Origin: JBFKOL01 sp041628815
GTDB taxonomy: Bacteria; Bacteroidota; Bacteroidia; Chitinophagales; Saprospiraceae
Length of the DNA: 16,853 bases
Direction of reading: 5' to 3'
Assembly: GCA_041628815.1 (NCBI GenBank)
Contig: JBFKOL010000056.1
Span: 1 to 16,853 of the forward strand
Each line of letters begins with the position of its first letter. Position 1 is the first letter of the stretch. The notes under the pieces are model-generated. The model had not been told where the DNA came from and made no database searches. It saw nothing but the letters and a program-made list of their open reading frames with translations. The position numbers and the translations under genes were made by a program. Below are positions 7,551 through 15,822 of the stretch, in pieces.

Positions 7551-8718
7551 GCCTGGTACACAGAAATATGGATACGAGGCAAAAGAAAATTGAGACATAG
7601 GCTACAAAGTGGTACCGCTCGTAATATCCTTCTTCATTAATGTAAACGATCATTCCACTGAGCACAGAAGCCAGACCGACTGCCAGTTGCTGTAATGCCG
7701 ACTTCATGCTCATAAAGCTCCCTCTAGTTTCCGATCCCACGGCAGCAGTAATGAGGGTATTGGCAGGTATCATTCGTCCACTGGCAAATATGAAGAACAG
7801 CGTTGTGAAAAGCAGTCCAAACCACAGACTCGATTGATCCATATGCGTAATGGCAATCGTTGGTATGAAAGAAAGAAATATGAAGATGGTGAAGATCCTG
7901 ACCACGCCATACACATCTGTTAACCTGCCCACCAATGGTGAGCTGAAAACCATTGCAATTCCTCCAAATAAAAAGATATAGGTAACATCCATTTGGGTAA
8001 ATCCCACATTCCTAATCATGAAAGGAGAAATGAAGGGAATGATCACGAAGTGACCCAATACAAGTACCATACCCAATACCAAGGCGTTGACTTGGTTTCG
8101 GTCATAGAATAGTGATTTTACCGTACTGGCCATTGAGGGTTTATGGTGCCAATCCCGCATGTGAATCCTGATACTAGGAAAAAAGAAAAGAATCAAAAGG
8201 GCAGTTATAGCCCCTATTGCACCGAGTCCGATAAACGGAACTCGCCAGCTATAGGAAGCAGCCAGGTACAATCCAAATGGCACCCCCAATGCGGAGGCGG
8301 CAGAAAAGGCCCCCATGAGAATTCCGATGGCAGCACCTCGCTCCTTGAATGCATAGAGATCTGCTACAATGGCAAAAGCCAATGCACCGATTACACCTCC
8401 AAACGATCCAGTGAAAAAACGCAGCAGAACAAGTAAAAAATAGGAGTCAGCGAATCCACAAAGCAGTGTTCCAACGACAAAGCCGGAGTAGAGTACAAGT
8501 AGAGCCTTCTTCCGGTCGAATCGATCCAACATCAGGAATGCTATCATGCTCGATCCAACAGCCCCAAACGCATAGGCCGATACGAGATAGGTATACTCGA
8601 CGGCCGACAACCCAAATTGGGCAATAAAAATATCACCCAAAGGCATAATAAGCATGGAGTCAATGATGTGTGTGAAATTCACAAAAGCCAGCGCATATAA
8701 CGCGAATTTTCGCGACAC
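7528..8718 (-). CDS. MFS transporter (DHA1-like, probable efflux)
   Basis: A 396-residue membrane protein of the major facilitator superfamily with about 12 hydrophobic segments. The segment pair around LVSAYAFGAVGSSMIAF is followed by the motif-A loop DRFDRKKALL between helices 2 and 3; its repeat in the second half is VGRLTDVYGVVRI. The RFFTGSFGGVIGALAFAIVADLY region (read in two parts) corresponds to helices 4-5. Length and layout fit the 12-helix drug:H+ antiporter-type group, whose members export sugars, drugs or metabolites. It starts four bases after the stop of the small upstream gene, so both are likely co-transcribed. The substrate is unknown. Its 3' end runs 23 bases into the response regulator gene on the other strand. 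Confidence 0.9.
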   Translation of the reverse strand: MSRKFALYALAFVNFTHIIDSMLIMPLGDIFIAQFGLSAVEYTYLVSAYAFGAVGSSMIAFLMLDRFDRKKALLVLYSGFVVGTLLCGFADSYFLLVLLRFFTGSFGGVIGALAFAIVADLYAFKERGAAIGILMGAFSAASALGVPFGLYLAASYSWRVPFIGLGAIGAITALLILFFFPSIRIHMRDWHHKPSMASTVKSLFYDRNQVNALVLGMVLVLGHFVIIPFISPFMIRNVGFTQMDVTYIFLFGGIAMVFSSPLVGRLTDVYGVVRIFTIFIFLSFIPTIAITHMDQSSLWFGLLFTTLFFIFASGRMIPANTLITAAVGSETRGSFMSMKSALQQLAVGLASVLSGMIVYINEEGYYERYHFVAYVSIFFCLVSIFLCTRLRVAEGN

Positions 8719-8722
8719 CGGC

Positions 8723-9043
8723 CTAATTTAAAGACATGGCGGGAATGAGGTGAACCGAATTGTGGAACATGAGCTCACTGTAATCGAAATCCATCAGTGG
8801 AGTCATGGGCAAAGAGTCGATCAGGCCAAGTAACTCACTCTCCGAATCCGCCAACATCAATGCCCACAAACGAGTTCTATCCAAAGAAAGCGAGTAAGAA
8901 AGCAATTTGCCATTCGTAAACAAATCATCAACCACTTCACGCTGCTCAGGAATCAAGTCGAGAAGATCATCGGTAAGAGGCTCCGGAATTGAAAACTCCA
9001 CCATGTACTGTTTCAGAAACTGATTATGTTGTTCCATTTGCAT
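8723..9043 (-). CDS. Small muconolactone-isomerase-like / dimeric alpha-beta barrel protein
   Basis: A 106-residue soluble protein. The core from about residue 12, QYMVEFSIPEPLTDDLLDLIPEQR..., then the TNGKLLSYSLSLDRTRLWALM hairpin (about 44-64) and ESELLGLIDSLPMTPLMDFDY, resembles the ferredoxin-like fold of muconolactone delta-isomerase and YciI-type proteins, which work as dimers or decamers. Catalysis of an isomerisation is not demonstrated; similar stand-alone proteins in Bacteroidota have no known role. The start at 9043 has AGGATG ten bases upstream and overlaps the lipoprotein gene by 20 bases; ATG codons at 9037 and 9004 are alternatives. It sits in an operon between a lipoprotein and an MFS transporter. 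The gene is probably real; the family call is moderate. Confidence 0.6.
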   Translation of the reverse strand: MQMEQHNQFLKQYMVEFSIPEPLTDDLLDLIPEQREVVDDLFTNGKLLSYSLSLDRTRLWALMLADSESELLGLIDSLPMTPLMDFDYSELMFHNSVHLIPAMSLN

Positions 9044-9560
9044 TAAAATTCATCCTGAGACGAGTCTCAATCTGCGTTGGTGTAAATGTTCTGAAATTTA
9101 AACGAATTTCCAAATCAAAATTATCCGCCAGAAGGATATCTTTTACCTCAGAAAGTGAGCTAAATAGCCGCAACTCGCGCTTCTCATTCAAATCTATTCT
9201 ATCCTGGTAAAATATTTCCTCGCGTTCTTCTGGATTTTCCCTGGAAATCATCCATATGGACACTTGGCGTACAATGCTAAAGTCCAGATCGACAAACGGT
9301 GCCGTTAATTCTGCCTTTGTAGGCACTATCTGGCCAATTTGTGATGCATCCAGGCTACCCATATAACTCCTTATTCTTGAAGGCACGGCCCGGATGATAA
9401 AATAATGGGTATCAAATGTATTTAGTCCCGCGGGGACAATAAAGTCGGTTTCTATTTCCATCTCGAACAATCGATCCCCACCTTCGGTACAAGACAACAG
9501 GGACATGGCTCCAACAAGTAATACCATGAGACGAAATCTTATACACTGTTGGATCATCAT
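9024..9560 (-). CDS. Hypothetical lipoprotein
   Basis: A 178-residue protein with a lipoprotein signal: basic residues R8 and R10, hydrophobic core MVLLVGAMSLLSC and a LLSC lipobox, followed by TEGGD. The mature part, about 155 residues, looks beta-rich and is full of acidic and aromatic residues, with the recurring idea of paired strands (EIETDFIVPAGLNTF, FDLEIRLNFRTFTPTQIETR). I recognise no domain. It leads a three-gene operon with a small barrel protein and an MFS transporter, and faces the GCS2-CBS gene across 113 bases. The start could be any of the ATGs at 9560, 9557 or 9527. It is likely anchored to the inner or outer membrane. Confidence 0.65.
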   Translation of the reverse strand: MMIQQCIRFRLMVLLVGAMSLLSCTEGGDRLFEMEIETDFIVPAGLNTFDTHYFIIRAVPSRIRSYMGSLDASQIGQIVPTKAELTAPFVDLDFSIVRQVSIWMISRENPEEREEIFYQDRIDLNEKRELRLFSSLSEVKDILLADNFDLEIRLNFRTFTPTQIETRLRMNFNANGTT

Positions 9561-9673
9561 ATTGGCACAACGCAGTTCGTTTTAGATATGTTTCGTTGGG
9601 TCTCCTTCTTTTGTATTTTTAACAGGAAAAGACATGCACCTGGCATGGTCAATGTTTTATACAATAAAGGAAT

Positions 9674-11590
9674 ATGGAAGTTTCGGCATCAAAGCGCAAT
9701 AAGTCATCACGGAATAATTTCGTCAAATCATTGCTGGCAGACATGCGGGCATTGGAGCATATGCTCGATCACGCATGGTTTGAAAAGGATATCACCCGCA
9801 TTGGTGCTGAACAGGAAATTGTCCTGATCGATAAGGACTCCTTCCGGCCTTCAACCCTTGCTATGCAGATTCTTGAGGAAAACAAAGAGGCTGCATGGTT
9901 GGTAAACGAGCTCGCTCAATTCAACCTGGAACTGAATTTGGCACCTCAAATCTTCGAAGGGAGTTGTCTTTCAATGATGCACCGCGAGTTGCAAAGCCAC
10001 CTCGATGAGCTCAGAATATCTCTTCACAGACATAATATTGACTACCTGCTCACGGGAATTTTGCCGACGCTCAAGAAGTATCATCTTGATATGCATTATC
10101 TGACTCCCAAACCGAGGTATAAAGAGTTGATGAATGCCATTCACGGTGAACTCCGCAATACAAGTTTTGAACTGCGTCTTGTCGGTATTGACGAATTACT
10201 TGTGAGACACGATTCTCCCCTCCTCGAAGCCTGCAACACAAGTTTCCAAGTCCACCTGCAAGTGGCACCGGCAGAATTTGTGAATTACTACAATTGCGCA
10301 CTGGTTATGGCGGCACCAAGCATTGCCATTTCGGCAAATTCTCCGATGGTTTTTGGAAAACGACTGTGGCACGAAACAAGGATCGCCTTGTTTCAGCAAT
10401 CTATTGATACGCGTAAAACACTTGATCATATGCGACAATTGAGTCCACGGGTAATTCTTGGTGATCGGTGGTTAAAGGAGTCGGTACTCGAAATATTCCG
10501 CGAAGACATAGCTCGATTTCGCATTCTTTTACATGCTCAATCTGAAGAAGATTCGCAAAAGTTGATCAGGAATAAAATTGTGCCGAAACTCAAGTCGCTT
10601 CAATTGCACAACTCCACCGTTTATCGCTGGAACAGGCCTTGTTATGGTATCAGCGATACAGGCAAGCCTCATCTGAGAATAGAAAACCGGGTATTCCCAT
10701 CCGGTCCTACCATACTGGATGAAATCTCCAATATGGCATTTTGGCTTGGTTGTATGCGCGGACTTTACGACAATTTTGGCGATATAACCAAACAGATCAA
10801 TTTTGAGGACATCAGAGATAATTTTGGCAAATCTGCGCGTTTTGGAATCGACTCGAATTTCACCTGGTTTAAAGATTCGAAAATCAATGCAGGAGATCTC
10901 GTTCTAAAAGAATTATTGCCCTTGGCCAGGAAGGGATTAGAGTCTCAATCCATCAACTCAGGGGACATCGACCTATACCTGGGCATCATTGAAGAGCGAG
11001 CCAAGATGCATATGAACGGTGCCAGGTGGCAGCTGCGCAGTTATACTAAATTGTTGAAAGAGGCATCCAGTCCCGATGATGCCCTGACCACGCTGACAGC
11101 AGCCATATACGATCATCAAAATCGTCCCGATCACCCCATTACCAAGTGGCCTGAACCCAACCTAGAAGATCTGAAGGAGTACAAGACCAACGAACTCAGG
11201 GTGTCCGAGTTCATGCAAACCGATCTGTATACAGCTCACAAAAACGATTTGGTGGAACTCGTATCAGAGCTAATGCGTTGGCAAAAACTAAAATATATGT
11301 TGGTTGAAGATTCTCACGGGAATCTCGTTGGTTTGATCAGCTTAAGTGATCTCTTTGGTCGCATGATGGAGGAAAAAGAAAAAGCATCGCCCAAAGATCT
11401 TTTGGTCAGAGATGTCATGATCCCACAGCCCATTGTTGTCGGACCCGATGAAAAAATTAAAAAACCCGTAGAAATCATGAAAAAAAACGACATCGGTTGT
11501 CTACCTGTGGTTAAAGACAAGGAGCTTTTAGGGTTGGTTACCACGGATAACGTGATCAGCATAACAAACAGGATGATGAAAGAGCGATAG
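9674..11590 (+). CDS. Glutamate-cysteine ligase family 2 (GCS2) domain fused to two CBS domains
   Basis: A 638-residue cytoplasmic protein with two parts. The N-terminal part (about 20-480) resembles the GCS2 carboxylate-amine ligase family: IGAEQEIVLID (43-53, with the GxExE-type ATP/glutamate motif), ELNLAP, an ISANSPMVFGKRLWHETR stretch, and LRIENRVFPSGPTILDEISNMAFWLG (in two parts). These enzymes join a carboxylate to an amine using ATP. The C-terminal part carries a tandem CBS pair (about 509-562 and 578-638) with LVEDSHGNLVGLISLSDLF and LPVVKDKELLGLVTTDNVI, modules that bind adenine nucleotides and regulate attached domains. So it could be a nucleotide-regulated ligase, but the substrate is unknown; classic glutathione synthesis is not implied. 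The ATG at 9674 follows AAAGGAAT. It is a single gene with no close partner. Confidence 0.82.
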   Translation: MEVSASKRNKSSRNNFVKSLLADMRALEHMLDHAWFEKDITRIGAEQEIVLIDKDSFRPSTLAMQILEENKEAAWLVNELAQFNLELNLAPQIFEGSCLSMMHRELQSHLDELRISLHRHNIDYLLTGILPTLKKYHLDMHYLTPKPRYKELMNAIHGELRNTSFELRLVGIDELLVRHDSPLLEACNTSFQVHLQVAPAEFVNYYNCALVMAAPSIAISANSPMVFGKRLWHETRIALFQQSIDTRKTLDHMRQLSPRVILGDRWLKESVLEIFREDIARFRILLHAQSEEDSQKLIRNKIVPKLKSLQLHNSTVYRWNRPCYGISDTGKPHLRIENRVFPSGPTILDEISNMAFWLGCMRGLYDNFGDITKQINFEDIRDNFGKSARFGIDSNFTWFKDSKINAGDLVLKELLPLARKGLESQSINSGDIDLYLGIIEERAKMHMNGARWQLRSYTKLLKEASSPDDALTTLTAAIYDHQNRPDHPITKWPEPNLEDLKEYKTNELRVSEFMQTDLYTAHKNDLVELVSELMRWQKLKYMLVEDSHGNLVGLISLSDLFGRMMEEKEKASPKDLLVRDVMIPQPIVVGPDEKIKKPVEIMKKNDIGCLPVVKDKELLGLVTTDNVISITNRMMKER

Positions 11591-11686
11591 ATTTCCCCTG
11601 CAGAACTAAACAATTTTAATCCTGGCTCTTTCAATAATATGACGGTATCTCTGATCGTGACTTGTGCTGGATTGAGATTTACGAAA

Positions 11687-11694
11687 TATATTTG
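11687..11694 (+). promoter_or_regulatory. Putative -7 promoter element for aconitase gene
   Basis: TATATTTG matches the Bacteroidota TAnnTTTG consensus, 35 bases before the aconitase ATG. A TTG at 11662-11664 lies 22 bases upstream, slightly farther than the usual -33 spacing. Motif match only. Confidence 0.45.
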
Positions 11695-11729
11695 CAGATT
11701 TTACTAAACCTGTTTAACGCTTTTGCCTT

Positions 11730-14009
11730 ATGCCATTTGACATTGAAATCATCCGGTCCTATTACAAATCGCTTGACAAGCGCATTCAGAAAATCAGGAA
11801 AACACTTGGTCGACCTTTGACGCTATCGGAAAAAATTCTTTATACCCACCTGCACGAAGATTCGCCGCTTCAAAAATACGACCGAGGAAAGGCTTATGTA
11901 TTTTTTTCACCGGACAGGGTAGCACTGCAGGACGCTACGGCCCAAATGGCACTTTTGCAATTTATGATGGCAGGGAGAGACAAAGTCGCCGTTCCTTCCA
12001 CAGTACATTGTGACCACCTTATTCAGGCAGAGGTCGGTGCGGCCGAGGACCTGAAAACGGCGATGACGGTCAATTCGGAAGTTTATAATTTCCTTGAAAC
12101 TGTCAGTGACAAATATGGGTTGGGCTTTTGGAAACCCGGTGCAGGTATCATTCACCAGGTTGTGCTTGAAAACTATGCCTTTCCAGGAGGAATGATGATC
12201 GGTACAGACTCCCACACGCCCAATGCCGGTGGATTGGGTATGATAGCCATAGGAGTTGGTGGTGCCGATGCGGTAGATGTCATGGCCGGGATGGGTTGGG
12301 AGCTGAAAATGCCTAAACTCATAGGCGTCAAACTGACCGGTAATATGAACGGTTGGACATCGTCCAAGGACGTTATTCTCAAGGTGGCAGGAATTCTTAC
12401 TGTAAAAGGAGGTACCGGTGCTATTGTGGAATATTTTGGTAGTGGAGCCAGAAGCCTGAGCTGTACAGGCAAAGGTACTATTTGCAACATGGGGGCCGAA
12501 ATAGGTGCCACAACGTCAACATTTGGTTATGATGAATCTATGAGCAGGTATTTGAGGGCTACAGAAAGGGCAGAAATTGCAGATCTGGCAGATGCTGTCA
12601 AAGAACATCTCACGGGAGATGAGGCGTGTTATGCAAATCCCGAAAAATATTTTGACCAGGTGATTGAAATTGATCTGTCAACGCTTGAACCACATATCAA
12701 TGGTCCCTATACACCGGACCTCGCATGGCCCATATCTGAATTCGCGGAAGCTGTCAGAAAGAACAAGTATCCCCAAAAGCTGGAAGTCGGTCTAATTGGT
12801 TCGTGCACCAACTCTTCCTATGAAGATCTTGACAGGGCTGCATCACTCGCCAGACAAGCCGTCACAAAAAAACTCAAAGTAAAATCGGAGTTTACGGTAA
12901 CACCCGGCTCGGAACAGATTCGCTATACGGTGGCAAGAGATGGTCAGCTCAAGGCGTTTGAAGAAATGGGCGGAGTGGTGCTTGCCAATGCTTGTGGTCC
13001 CTGTATAGGTCAATGGGCCAGACATACAGAAGACCCGTCCCGGGCCAATTCGATCATTACTTCATTTAACCGCAATTTTTCCAAACGAAACGACGGAAAT
13101 CCTCAAACCAGGGCCTTCGTCGCATCTCCTGAGATCGTAACAGCCATGGCAATTGCAGGTGATCTCACTTTCAATCCTTTAGAAGATTATCTGGTAAATG
13201 AAGACGGAGAAAAAGTAAAATTGGATCCACCGACCGGCATTGAGTTGCCCACCAAAGGATTCGAGGTGAAGGATCGTGGATTCAACCCTCCTGCAAAAGA
13301 TGGTTCGGGGATCGAAGTGAAGATTGATCCCAGGTCGGACCGTTTGCAACTGCTCGAACCTTTCGAACCCATAACCCGTGATGAGCTGCAAAATATGCGG
13401 GTATTGCTTAAAGCCAAAGGGAAATGTACGACCGATCATATCTCCATGGCAGGACCTTGGTTGAAATACCGCGGCCACCTAGAAAACATTTCAAACAATT
13501 GTTTTATAGGTGCAATTAACTACTTCAACGACAAAGCCAACCAGGTAGCCAACTATGTCGATAATGACCAAAATGCGGAATTCATGGCTGTGCCCGATTC
13601 GGCCCGGAAGTACAAAGCCGCCGGAATTGGTACAGTAGTCTTCGGAGAAGAAAATTATGGTGAAGGTTCTTCAAGGGAGCATGCTGCCATGGAACCGCGT
13701 CATCTCGGCGTTAAAGCTGTCATTGTAAAGTCTTTTGCAAGAATTCATGAGACCAATTTGAAGAAACAAGGCATGCTTGCCCTTACCTTTATCAACCCCA
13801 CCGACTATGACAAAATACGCCAGGATGATAAGGTTTCAATTGTGGGTTTTGGAGAAATGCAACCAGGCAAACCGCTTACCATAGAGTTACATCACAGCGA
13901 TGGATCTGTGGATCGATTTGACGTCAGTCACACGTACAACAAAGCACAGATAAGTTGGGTCCGAGCAGGATCAGCCTTGAATAAGATCCGCAAGGAGTTG
14001 CTGCAATAA
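11730..14009 (+). CDS. acn: Aconitate hydratase (mitochondrial-type aconitase)
   Basis: A 759-residue aconitase, converting citrate to isocitrate in the TCA cycle with a [4Fe-4S] cluster. The three cluster ligands are visible: C359 in GLIGSCTNSSYEDL, and C422 and C425 in ANACGPCIGQW. Other hallmarks are VPSTVHCDHLIQA (86-100), GTDSHTPNAGGLGM (158-171), and in the C-terminal swivel domain KGKCTTDHISMAGPWLKYRG and FGEENYGEGSSREHAAMEPRHLG. Length and these motifs fit the mitochondrial-type aconitase, shorter than the AcnA/IRP type of about 890 residues, and distinct from AcnB. The frame is intact. It stands alone with its own promoter-like element; mscL follows 101 bases later with no clear terminator between them. 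Confidence 0.97.
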   Translation: MPFDIEIIRSYYKSLDKRIQKIRKTLGRPLTLSEKILYTHLHEDSPLQKYDRGKAYVFFSPDRVALQDATAQMALLQFMMAGRDKVAVPSTVHCDHLIQAEVGAAEDLKTAMTVNSEVYNFLETVSDKYGLGFWKPGAGIIHQVVLENYAFPGGMMIGTDSHTPNAGGLGMIAIGVGGADAVDVMAGMGWELKMPKLIGVKLTGNMNGWTSSKDVILKVAGILTVKGGTGAIVEYFGSGARSLSCTGKGTICNMGAEIGATTSTFGYDESMSRYLRATERAEIADLADAVKEHLTGDEACYANPEKYFDQVIEIDLSTLEPHINGPYTPDLAWPISEFAEAVRKNKYPQKLEVGLIGSCTNSSYEDLDRAASLARQAVTKKLKVKSEFTVTPGSEQIRYTVARDGQLKAFEEMGGVVLANACGPCIGQWARHTEDPSRANSIITSFNRNFSKRNDGNPQTRAFVASPEIVTAMAIAGDLTFNPLEDYLVNEDGEKVKLDPPTGIELPTKGFEVKDRGFNPPAKDGSGIEVKIDPRSDRLQLLEPFEPITRDELQNMRVLLKAKGKCTTDHISMAGPWLKYRGHLENISNNCFIGAINYFNDKANQVANYVDNDQNAEFMAVPDSARKYKAAGIGTVVFGEENYGEGSSREHAAMEPRHLGVKAVIVKSFARIHETNLKKQGMLALTFINPTDYDKIRQDDKVSIVGFGEMQPGKPLTIELHHSDGSVDRFDVSHTYNKAQISWVRAGSALNKIRKELLQ

Positions 14010-14110
14010 GTTTGATTTACAAGATTTTACATATTTAGATTTTCTAATAGTATCTTTAGGATATTCCTGCGTCACAATGAGGTACTATTTTTTTAACGAA
14101 AAACTCAAAT

Positions 14111-14512
14111 ATGTTTAAGGAATTCAGGGATTTTATCATGACCGGTAATGTCATTGACTTTGCTGTGGCGGTCATACTCGCTGGTGCAGTTGGCCTCGTG
14201 GTTAACAGTTTTGTAAATGACGTCGTAATGCCAATTGTGGGCATGGCCACCGGAGGAATGGATTTTGCCGACATGCGGTACATCCTCAAACCTGCAGAAA
14301 TGGCTGCGGACGGCAGTGTCGCGGCGGACGAAGTCGCCATCCGCTGGGGGGCATGGGTAAACACCATTATCAACTTGATCATTGTAGGATTTGTATTGTT
14401 TATGATTGTCAAAGCCTACAACAAGACGAAAAAGCCTGCGGCAGAAGAAGGACCAGCCGGACCAACCCAGGAAGAGCTCCTGGCTGAAATTAGAGACTTG
14501 TTGAAAAAGTAA
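14111..14512 (+). CDS. mscL: Large-conductance mechanosensitive channel MscL
   Basis: A 133-residue inner-membrane protein that opens under membrane tension to release solutes during osmotic downshock. It has the family signature: the amphipathic N-terminal helix MFKEFRDFIMTGNVIDFAVAV (read in two parts), the pore-lining first helix with LAGAVGLVVNSFVNDVVMP, a periplasmic loop, the second helix NTIINLIIVGFVLFMIVKAYN, and a charged cytoplasmic C-terminal helix ending EELLAEIRDLLKK. Length is normal for the family. The loop (about residues 50-85) is rich in Met, Asp and Gly. A strong terminator follows the stop codon, and a TATCTTTA sequence at 14051-14058 could be a weak promoter of its own. 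Confidence 0.96.
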   Translation: MFKEFRDFIMTGNVIDFAVAVILAGAVGLVVNSFVNDVVMPIVGMATGGMDFADMRYILKPAEMAADGSVAADEVAIRWGAWVNTIINLIIVGFVLFMIVKAYNKTKKPAAEEGPAGPTQEELLAEIRDLLKK

Positions 14513-14537
14513 ACACGGAAACAAATCACGATTCCAA

Positions 14538-14562
14538 CCCCGCCACCTCAGCGGGGTTTTTT
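14538..14562 (+). terminator. Rho-independent terminator after mscL
   Basis: A perfect six-base-pair GC stem, CCCCGC at 14538-14543 and GCGGGG at 14551-14556 around a seven-base loop, runs straight into TTTTTTG. It sits about 25 bases after the mscL stop codon and ends transcription on the plus strand before the epimerase gene. Confidence 0.9.
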
Positions 14563-14599
14563 GTTTCTTTATTGGGTTTTACCAAATTGTTCGTGCCCT

Positions 14600-15001
14600 A
14601 TGAAAAAGATTGAACACATCGGGATTGCTGTCGAGGACCTTGAAAGAAGCGAAGTTCTTTTTTCTCTACTACTCGGATCCCAGCCTTACAAGAGAGAAAC
14701 CGTAGCGTCCGAAGGAGTCACCACTTCCTTCTTTCGTCTCGGACCCAACAAAATAGAACTCCTGTCTACAGACCACTCGGACAACGCCATCGGGAAATTT
14801 TTAAGTAAAAGGGGTGAAGGTATACATCACATAGCATTCGATGTGATGGACATCAAAACTGAAATTGAACGTCTCAAAAAACAAGGCTTTCAGGTACTTA
14901 GCGATCATCCATGGAAAGGTGCAGACAACAAGCTGGTCGTATTTTTGCATCCCAAATCGACCAACGGCGTACTCATCGAGCTGTGCCAGGAAATCATCTA
15001 G
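14600..15001 (+). CDS. mce: Methylmalonyl-CoA epimerase
   Basis: A 133-residue protein of the vicinal oxygen chelate fold, interconverting (R)- and (S)-methylmalonyl-CoA between propionyl-CoA and succinyl-CoA metabolism. The two beta-alpha-beta-beta-beta units start with KIEHIGIAVEDLERS and GEGIHHIAFDV. Probable metal ligands are H6, one of H76/H77 and E127 in GVLIELCQE. The usual GFQVLSDHPWKGADNK and FLHPKSTNGVLIEL motifs are present, and length is normal for the family. The ATG at 14600 is chosen; a longer in-frame reading from a TTG at 14561 would begin inside the mscL terminator. The permease gene follows at once in the same frame. Confidence 0.95.
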   Translation: MKKIEHIGIAVEDLERSEVLFSLLLGSQPYKRETVASEGVTTSFFRLGPNKIELLSTDHSDNAIGKFLSKRGEGIHHIAFDVMDIKTEIERLKKQGFQVLSDHPWKGADNKLVVFLHPKSTNGVLIELCQEII

Positions 15002-15004
15002 GCC

Positions 15005-15763
15005 TTGGAATTTCATGTCGTAGCCATTGCTATTTTGGGAGGTTTTGCTGCCGGCGTTATCAATACCCTTGCAGGCAATGGTTCAGCTATTACTCTTAGT
15101 ATTCTAACCGAGATCATCGGCTTGCCAGGTAATATAGCCAATGCCACCAACAGGGTCGGCGTGCAGCTACAGGGACTGGCTTCGAGCACGGCTTTCCTGC
15201 GACATGGAAAAGGAATCAGAAAAGAAGCCAGATATCTCATATTTGTTGCTTCTATTGGTGCCATCCTGGGAGTCTGGGCTGCCATCAATGTTTCAAACGA
15301 ACAATTTATTTCCGTCTTTAAGTACCTTTTAATATTCTTGCTTTTCGTCACATTCGTCAATCCAAAGAAATGGCTGGTAAAGACGAGCGACGCGGCAAAA
15401 ATTCATCCCTGGATTGCTGTTCCTTCCTTTCTTATATTAGGTTTTTATGGCGGTTTCATTCAAATGGGAATGGGTGTCGTCTTCCTAGTGGTAACGGTTT
15501 TGGTGATGCGATTCAACATGATTGATGCCAATGCACTGAAAACATACATCGTCACCATCTACACCATTGTTGTTTTGGCCATATTCGAATGGAGAGGATT
15601 GATCCAATGGGAGGTAGGGTTGATTATAGCCATAGGTCAAATGGCAGGAGGGTACCTCACCGGGGAATTTGCATCACGCAGTGAAAAAGCTGAATTGTGG
15701 GCTTATCGAGTCTTGGTCCTTGTCATCATCTGGGCGATACTTAGCACATTCAAACTGATATAG
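15005..15763 (+). CDS. TauE/SafE family membrane permease (putative sulfite/anion exporter)
   Basis: A 252-residue integral membrane protein with about seven or eight hydrophobic segments. The first, VVAIAILGGFAAGVINTLAGNGSAI (in two parts), carries the GxxAGxxNTxAGxGS signature of the TauE/SafE (formerly DUF81) family, followed by the LPGNIANATNRVGVQLQGL loop. The second half repeats it with FYGGFIQMGMGVVFLVV and GQMAGGYLTGEF. The family is associated with export of sulfite, sulfoacetate or other anions, but the substrate here is unknown. The start is a TTG at 15005, the only position that gives the family's normal N-terminus; an AGGAAAT lies 14 bases upstream. It begins just one codon after the mce stop, so coupled translation is likely. 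Confidence 0.88.
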   Translation: MEFHVVAIAILGGFAAGVINTLAGNGSAITLSILTEIIGLPGNIANATNRVGVQLQGLASSTAFLRHGKGIRKEARYLIFVASIGAILGVWAAINVSNEQFISVFKYLLIFLLFVTFVNPKKWLVKTSDAAKIHPWIAVPSFLILGFYGGFIQMGMGVVFLVVTVLVMRFNMIDANALKTYIVTIYTIVVLAIFEWRGLIQWEVGLIIAIGQMAGGYLTGEFASRSEKAELWAYRVLVLVIIWAILSTFKLI

Positions 15764-15778
15764 ACAATCTTTCGCGCG

Positions 15779-15808
15779 TAATAAAATGAGGAAGCCGACG
15801 GCTTCCTC
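15779..15808 (-). terminator. Terminator hairpin downstream of ssb
   Basis: A perfect nine-base-pair hairpin, GAGGAAGCC at 15788-15796 and GGCTTCCTC at 15800-15808 with a three-base loop. On the minus strand it is followed by ATTTTATTA, so it best fits termination of ssb, whose stop is 15 bases away. On the plus strand no T-run follows, though the stem could still slow the convergent permease transcript. Confidence 0.75.
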
Positions 15809-15822
15809 GGAAATAGGAATAA

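Noticed and set aside
12173..12511. Open frame of 112 codons on the minus strand inside the aconitase gene
   Set aside because: Proline- and isoleucine-rich antisense reading of a strongly conserved enzyme gene; no independent support.
14561..14599. Longer N-terminus for the epimerase from a TTG start
   Set aside because: The start would fall in the T-run of the mscL terminator, and the family begins at the ATG at 14600.
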